Of a stretch of DNA of 9,640 nt, positions 6,249 to 9,640 are shown in pieces. The stretch is taken from contig CAITAV010000068.1 in NCBI GenBank assembly GCA_903890345.1, positions 1-9,640 of the forward strand, read 5' to 3'. The DNA is from an uncultured Actinomycetes bacterium (GTDB lineage Bacteria; Actinomycetota; Actinomycetes; Nanopelagicales; Nanopelagicaceae). Within the stretch, counting starts at the first letter, position 1. Each line of letters opens with the position of its first letter. Position numbers and translations under genes: made by a program. A model generated the notes under the pieces. It saw only the letters and a list, made by a program, of their open reading frames with translations, was not told the DNA's origin and did no database searches.

Positions 6249-7112
6249 ATGCATACAGTCGTTCAATCTGCGTCGAAGACCGTCACCATTGGCCACGACC
6301 AACCTTTCGTCATTATTGGTGAGCGCATTAACCCAACTGGTCGCAAAAAGTTTCAAGAGTTACTTCGTGCTGGAGATCTCTCAACAATTGCCATAGATGT
6401 TGAGTCACAAATAAAAGGTGGCGCTGACATGCTCGATGTGAACATGGGCGTTCCACTCACTGATGAACCAGCACTTTTGTCTAAAGCAATCAAGATGATT
6501 CAAGGAATCACAGATATTCCAATTTGTATTGACTCATCCGTTATCGAAGCGCTGCAAGCAGGACTTGAAGCCTATGAAGGTAAAGCACTCGTTAACTCAA
6601 TGACCGGCGAAGATGATCGTATGGAGTTAATCCTGCCGCTGATTAAAAAGCACAACGCAGCAATTATTGCTCTGCCAAATGATGAAATTGGTATTCCAGC
6701 AACGGCTGCAGAGCGCATTGTTATTACTGAAAAGATTATCCGCGCGGTTGAAAAGCACGGAATTTCATTAGATAACTTAGTAATCGATCCTCTTGCAATG
6801 ACCGTGGGCGCAGATCCAGAAGCTGTAAAAATTACACTTGAAACAATTCATCTCATCCGCGAAAAGTGGGGATTGAATATGACACTTGGTGCATCAAATA
6901 TTTCATTTGGTCTTCCAAATCGTCACGCCCTTAACGCGGCATTTTTGCCGGCTGCGATGTCACATGGACTAACCTGTGCAGTCATGGACGCCCGCACACC
7001 AGCAATTAACGAAGCAGTTCGCGCTGCTGATCTATTGCTCGGAATGGATCAATGGGGCGGCAATTGGATTTCACGTTTTCGTGCACAAGAAGCAGCAAAG
7101 GCAGAGGGATAA
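6249..7112 (+). CDS. Pterin-binding methyltransferase, MtgA/AcsE type (methylcorrinoid:tetrahydrofolate methyltransferase)
   Basis: A 287-residue pterin-binding TIM barrel of the family that includes AcsE (MeTr) of acetogens and MtgA of glycine-betaine demethylation. It moves a methyl group between a corrinoid protein and tetrahydrofolate; here the likely direction is methyl-Co(III) to THF. Visible motifs, in order: GERINPTGRKKF at 24-35, LDVNMG at 62-67, IDSS at 94-97, NSMTGE at 116-121, IDPLAMTVGAD at 179-189 and GASNISFGLPNR at 214-225. Asn217 corresponds to the asparagine that hydrogen-bonds N5 of the folate in Moorella MeTr. Its place between the MetF homologue and RACo fits a linking role. 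It ends in TAA 3 bases before the ATT that I propose as the start of the next gene, which is in the same frame. Confidence 0.93.
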   Translation: MHTVVQSASKTVTIGHDQPFVIIGERINPTGRKKFQELLRAGDLSTIAIDVESQIKGGADMLDVNMGVPLTDEPALLSKAIKMIQGITDIPICIDSSVIEALQAGLEAYEGKALVNSMTGEDDRMELILPLIKKHNAAIIALPNDEIGIPATAAERIVITEKIIRAVEKHGISLDNLVIDPLAMTVGADPEAVKITLETIHLIREKWGLNMTLGASNISFGLPNRHALNAAFLPAAMSHGLTCAVMDARTPAINEAVRAADLLLGMDQWGGNWISRFRAQEAAKAEG

Positions 7113-7118
7113 CTCATT
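7103..7118 (+). promoter_or_regulatory. Ribosome binding site and probable non-AUG (ATT) start of the RACo gene
   Basis: AGAGGG at 7103-7108 sits 7 bases before ATT at 7116-7118, normal Shine-Dalgarno spacing. No ATG, GTG or TTG occurs in frame between the previous stop (7110-7112) and GTG at 7191. That GTG has no ribosome binding site and would cut off the first strand of the ferredoxin domain (GRIKLTFRV). CTG at 7179 is another possible start but also lacks a binding site. Confidence 0.5.
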
Positions 7119-9020
7119 AGTAAAAAAGAGCTCGACCCATCACTTATTCCAGCACACGATGGAACAGGTCGCATCAAGCTGACTTTTCGCGTGCTCGAAA
7201 AAGATGGATCAGTTGCTAATGAAAAAGGTTTTACCGTTCCAACTGGTGTCAGTGCATTTGATGCAGCATCCTGGAACGGAATTGCAATTGATTCAACTTG
7301 TGGTGGCTATGGAACATGTAAAAAATGCCGCATTAAAGTCACGACTGGAGATGTTGAACCTTCAAAACTTGATTACCGAGCATTTACCGAAAGTGAAGTT
7401 AAAGATGGATGGCGCCTTGCATGTCTTGTACGTGCCGCAAAAGATGTCACTCTCGATGTTCCGCCACTGACAACTCGACCAAAGGCTGCAACCGTGGGTG
7501 TTGGTCGCCAAGTTATTTTGCGCCCTGCGGTCCAGAAACGTTACGTCGAATTAGCCGAGCCAACACTTCATGATCAGCGCACAGATATCGTCCGCCTATT
7601 TGATGCAATCGATGACATCGAAGCCACAGTTTCTCTGGCTGCTATGCGCAATTTGCCTAAGGTTTTACGTTCATCGTATTTTAAAGTTACAGCAGTCTTT
7701 GTTGATCAAGAGTTGATCGATATCGAAGCAGGTGACACAACTGATGTGCGCTATGGAATCGCTTATGACCTCGGCACAACAACTGTTGTTGCTACGTTAC
7801 TTGATCTAAACACTGGCACACCTGTTGCTGTTAAATCCATGCTTAACAAACAACAACCATTTGGCGCCGACGTTATCACTCGAATTTCAGCAACAATGAT
7901 GGATGCAACTGCCCTTGATCGCTTGCGCGGATTAGCGCAACAAACATTGTCAGAGCTCAGCGCCGAAGTGTGCGAAGAAGCCGGCGTTAATCCACTTCAT
8001 GTATACGAAGTTGCATTGGCAGGAAACGCGACAATGACTCAATTAGCACTGGGCATTGATCCCGAACCACTGGGAGTTGCTCCATTTATTATGGCGAGTG
8101 CATCTTTTCCAGATGTACAAGCATCAGAACTTGGCATCAATGTGCATCCCCGTGCAAAGGCCGTCATCATGCCTTCTCTCGGTGCCTACGTTGGTGGCGA
8201 CATTGTTGCTGGCGCACTTGCATCAGGAATGGATCGCGACAAGCGACTTCGATTATTTATTGATGTGGGCACAAATTGCGAAATTATTTTAGGAGATGGC
8301 GAAAAGATTCTTGCCACCGCTGCCCCTGCTGGTCCTGCTTTTGAAGCAGCATCCATTAAATGTGGCGTGCGTGCAGCATCTGGCGCCATTGAGACAATCA
8401 AAGTTGTCGATGGCGATCTTGAAATAGGAACAATCGAAAACACAAAGGCAGTTGGAATTTGTGGTTCGGGTCTTGTTGATGCGTGTGCATGCTTAGTGCA
8501 ACTGGGATTACTAGATCACTCAGGTCGATTTGTTACAGCTGAAGAAGCTGCAATTGCGGCGCCAAAGGTTGCACACCGTCTTGTAGAACGCGAAGGCGAA
8601 CGAGTATTTGTTTTGACGTGGGGCGGCGCAGAAGGTGATCTCAATGATTGCGTCTTCTTAACTCAGCGCGATGTTCGCGAACTTCAATTTGCAAAGGCTG
8701 CAATCGCAACAGGGTGGGCACTATTACTTGAAGAGTTCGGTGTAGCCGAAAGCGAAGTACAACAAGTTCTCTTGGCCGGTTCCTTTGGTTCTTATCTCTC
8801 TCCCGCGTCCGCTGTAAAAATTGGCTTGGTTCCAAAGCTTCCTGTTATGCGCATTGTTTCTGCAGGTAACGTTGCAGGAGAAGGCGCCAAGATGGTTTTG
8901 CTCTCTGCACAAGAACGAAACGGTGCGATGGCACTTCTAGATGAAATCGATTACATCGAATTATCAGATCGCGCAGACTTTAACGATAAATTCGTTGAGC
9001 GCTTGAGTTTTCCCGCATAA
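7116..9020 (+). CDS. Reductive activator of corrinoid proteins (RACo), 2Fe-2S plus ASKHA domains
   Basis: About 634 residues, the usual length for RACo. It uses ATP hydrolysis to drive reduction of accidentally oxidised Co(II) corrinoid protein back to active Co(I). Seen (numbering from the ATT start): a plant-type 2Fe-2S domain, with DSTCGGYGTCKKCR giving Cys62, Cys68 and Cys71, and RLACLV giving Cys103; a linker region at about 115-210; then an ASKHA-type ATPase core with YDLGTTTVV near 217-225, LAGNATMTQLALG, FIDVGTNCEIILGDGE, AAPAGPAFEAASIKCG, VGICGSGLVDA and VLLAGSFGSYLSP. This is the DUF4445/RACo C-terminal family. The start is uncertain: the coding frame clearly continues upstream of the first conventional start (GTG 7191) through GRIKLTFRV, and ATT 7116 has the only good ribosome binding site. 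A conservative annotation would begin at 7191. It is in the same frame as the preceding gene, separated only by TAA and one codon. The next gene begins 3 bases after its stop. Confidence 0.94.
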   Translation: MSKKELDPSLIPAHDGTGRIKLTFRVLEKDGSVANEKGFTVPTGVSAFDAASWNGIAIDSTCGGYGTCKKCRIKVTTGDVEPSKLDYRAFTESEVKDGWRLACLVRAAKDVTLDVPPLTTRPKAATVGVGRQVILRPAVQKRYVELAEPTLHDQRTDIVRLFDAIDDIEATVSLAAMRNLPKVLRSSYFKVTAVFVDQELIDIEAGDTTDVRYGIAYDLGTTTVVATLLDLNTGTPVAVKSMLNKQQPFGADVITRISATMMDATALDRLRGLAQQTLSELSAEVCEEAGVNPLHVYEVALAGNATMTQLALGIDPEPLGVAPFIMASASFPDVQASELGINVHPRAKAVIMPSLGAYVGGDIVAGALASGMDRDKRLRLFIDVGTNCEIILGDGEKILATAAPAGPAFEAASIKCGVRAASGAIETIKVVDGDLEIGTIENTKAVGICGSGLVDACACLVQLGLLDHSGRFVTAEEAAIAAPKVAHRLVEREGERVFVLTWGGAEGDLNDCVFLTQRDVRELQFAKAAIATGWALLLEEFGVAESEVQQVLLAGSFGSYLSPASAVKIGLVPKLPVMRIVSAGNVAGEGAKMVLLSAQERNGAMALLDEIDYIELSDRADFNDKFVERLSFPA

Positions 9021-9023
9021 GCC

Positions 9024-9605
9024 ATGTCTGTTGCAGTAATTGCTTGTGGTGCAATTGCTACGCATATTTCACACATCACCGATTCACATGGCTTAGATGT
9101 CACGATCTATCCCCTGCCACCGCTGCTGCATAACCAACCAGCCAAAATTGCTGGCGAAGTTGAAAAAACTTATCTAGAAATTAAAGATAAGCACTCCAAA
9201 TGCGCTGTGGCATATGCAGATTGTGGAACATACGGGGCGCTCGATACCGTTATTGAAAGACTTGGGCTTAAGCGCCTTGGTGGAAACCATTGCTATGACA
9301 TCTTTGCTGGCAAAGAAAAGATCGCAGCACTTATGGAATCTGATGCTGGCACATATTTTTTAACAGATTTTCTCGTTAAATCATTTCACCGAAGCGTCAT
9401 TGTTGAACTTGGTTTAGATAAACGTCCAGATCTTCGTGATGATTACTTCAAGCATTACAACAAGATGATCTGGTTGGCTCAAAGCCCGACTCCAGAATTA
9501 ACCGTCATGGCTCAGGCTGCAGCAGATTTAATTGGTTTAGAACTTGAAATAGATGTTGTGGGAGAAGGCAGTTTGAAAGAGCAGATTCTAGAATTACTTA
9601 ACTGA
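9024..9605 (+). CDS. DUF1638 family protein, function unknown
   Basis: A 193-residue cytosolic protein of the DUF1638 family, recognised by ACGA near residue 8, LPPLLHNQP at 31-39, VAYADCGTYG at 62-71, GGNHCYDIFAG at 86-96, GTYFLTDFLV at 109-118 and LDKRPDLRDDYFKHYNK at 131-147. Family members often sit in operons with MttB-type methyltransferases, corrinoid proteins and RACo, but I know of no established biochemical role. Cys8, Cys67, His89 and Cys90, together with the conserved acidic and Asn residues around them, could bind a metal or part of a corrinoid; that is inference. It begins 3 bases after the RACo stop with no strong ribosome binding site of its own, so it is probably translated by coupling. 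It has no signal peptide or membrane segment. It looks like the last gene of the operon. Confidence 0.85.
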   Translation: MSVAVIACGAIATHISHITDSHGLDVTIYPLPPLLHNQPAKIAGEVEKTYLEIKDKHSKCAVAYADCGTYGALDTVIERLGLKRLGGNHCYDIFAGKEKIAALMESDAGTYFLTDFLVKSFHRSVIVELGLDKRPDLRDDYFKHYNKMIWLAQSPTPELTVMAQAAADLIGLELEIDVVGEGSLKEQILELLN

Positions 9606-9640
9606 TTCCAGTTCCATTGCTTTAAGAACAATTGGATCTA
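9594..9640 (-). CDS. Possible 3' end of a convergent gene, partial
   Basis: On the minus strand a frame is open from the right edge for 14 codons (...DPIVLKAMELESVK) and ends at TAA 9596-9594. It would overlap the end of the DUF1638 gene tail to tail by 12 bases. The peptide is a believable soluble C-terminus, and the other two minus-strand frames contain stops here, but 14 codons are too few to identify a family or be sure that it is coding. If real, no terminator separates the two convergent genes. Confidence 0.3.
   Translation of the reverse strand, partial: DPIVLKAMELESVK

Noticed and set aside
7159..7165. ATGGAAC half-site copies elsewhere (7159; 7309; reverse copy at 9611-9617)
   Set aside because: Single half-sites without a paired arm, inside or next to coding sequence; expected by chance in about 10 kb.
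9606..9640. Possible terminator after the DUF1638 gene
   Set aside because: Only a 4-base GTTC/GAAC pairing with a long loop and no T-run; not a convincing hairpin.

Overview
This window holds most of a corrinoid-dependent methyl-transfer pathway for a quaternary (trimethylammonium) amine, arranged as two divergent operons around a short control region. The organism looks like a free-living bacterium of medium-low GC with tightly packed genes. The N-terminal part of the ProV-type ATPase and the TAnnnT-style -10 element fit an aquatic actinobacterium, but this is an inference from style. A marine alphaproteobacterium, where related clusters also occur, is not excluded.

Left arm (minus strand, read from about 3342 down to 1): an MttB-superfamily methyltransferase without pyrrolysine, then a betaine-aldehyde-dehydrogenase-like enzyme, then the start of a glycine-betaine/proline-type ABC transporter ATPase that runs off the left edge. 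These are the substrate-specific parts: uptake, aldehyde oxidation to a betaine, and removal of a methyl group.

Control region (about 3343-3485): divergent starts, one good sigma70-like promoter for the right arm, and a perfect 7-bp inverted repeat over its expected transcription start. The repeat is a candidate operator for the IclR regulator encoded immediately downstream.

Right arm (plus strand, 3486-9605): IclR regulator, corrinoid protein (MtgC/MttC type), a small Cys-rich MetV-like protein, a MetF-like methylenetetrahydrofolate reductase, a pterin-binding methyltransferase (MtgA/AcsE type), a reductive activator of corrinoid proteins (RACo; 2Fe-2S plus ASKHA domains), and a DUF1638 protein of unknown function. 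The genes overlap or lie within 13 bases of each other, so they are very probably one translationally coupled operon.

Working model (inference from families): a betaine is imported or made from its aldehyde. The MttB homologue moves one methyl to Co(I) of the corrinoid protein, and the MtgA homologue passes it to tetrahydrofolate. MetV/MetF oxidise methyl-THF to methylene-THF for C1 metabolism. RACo re-reduces corrinoid that has been oxidised to Co(II). DUF1638 is the unexplained partner. The window holds no tRNA, rRNA, CRISPR array, transposon or convincing terminator.
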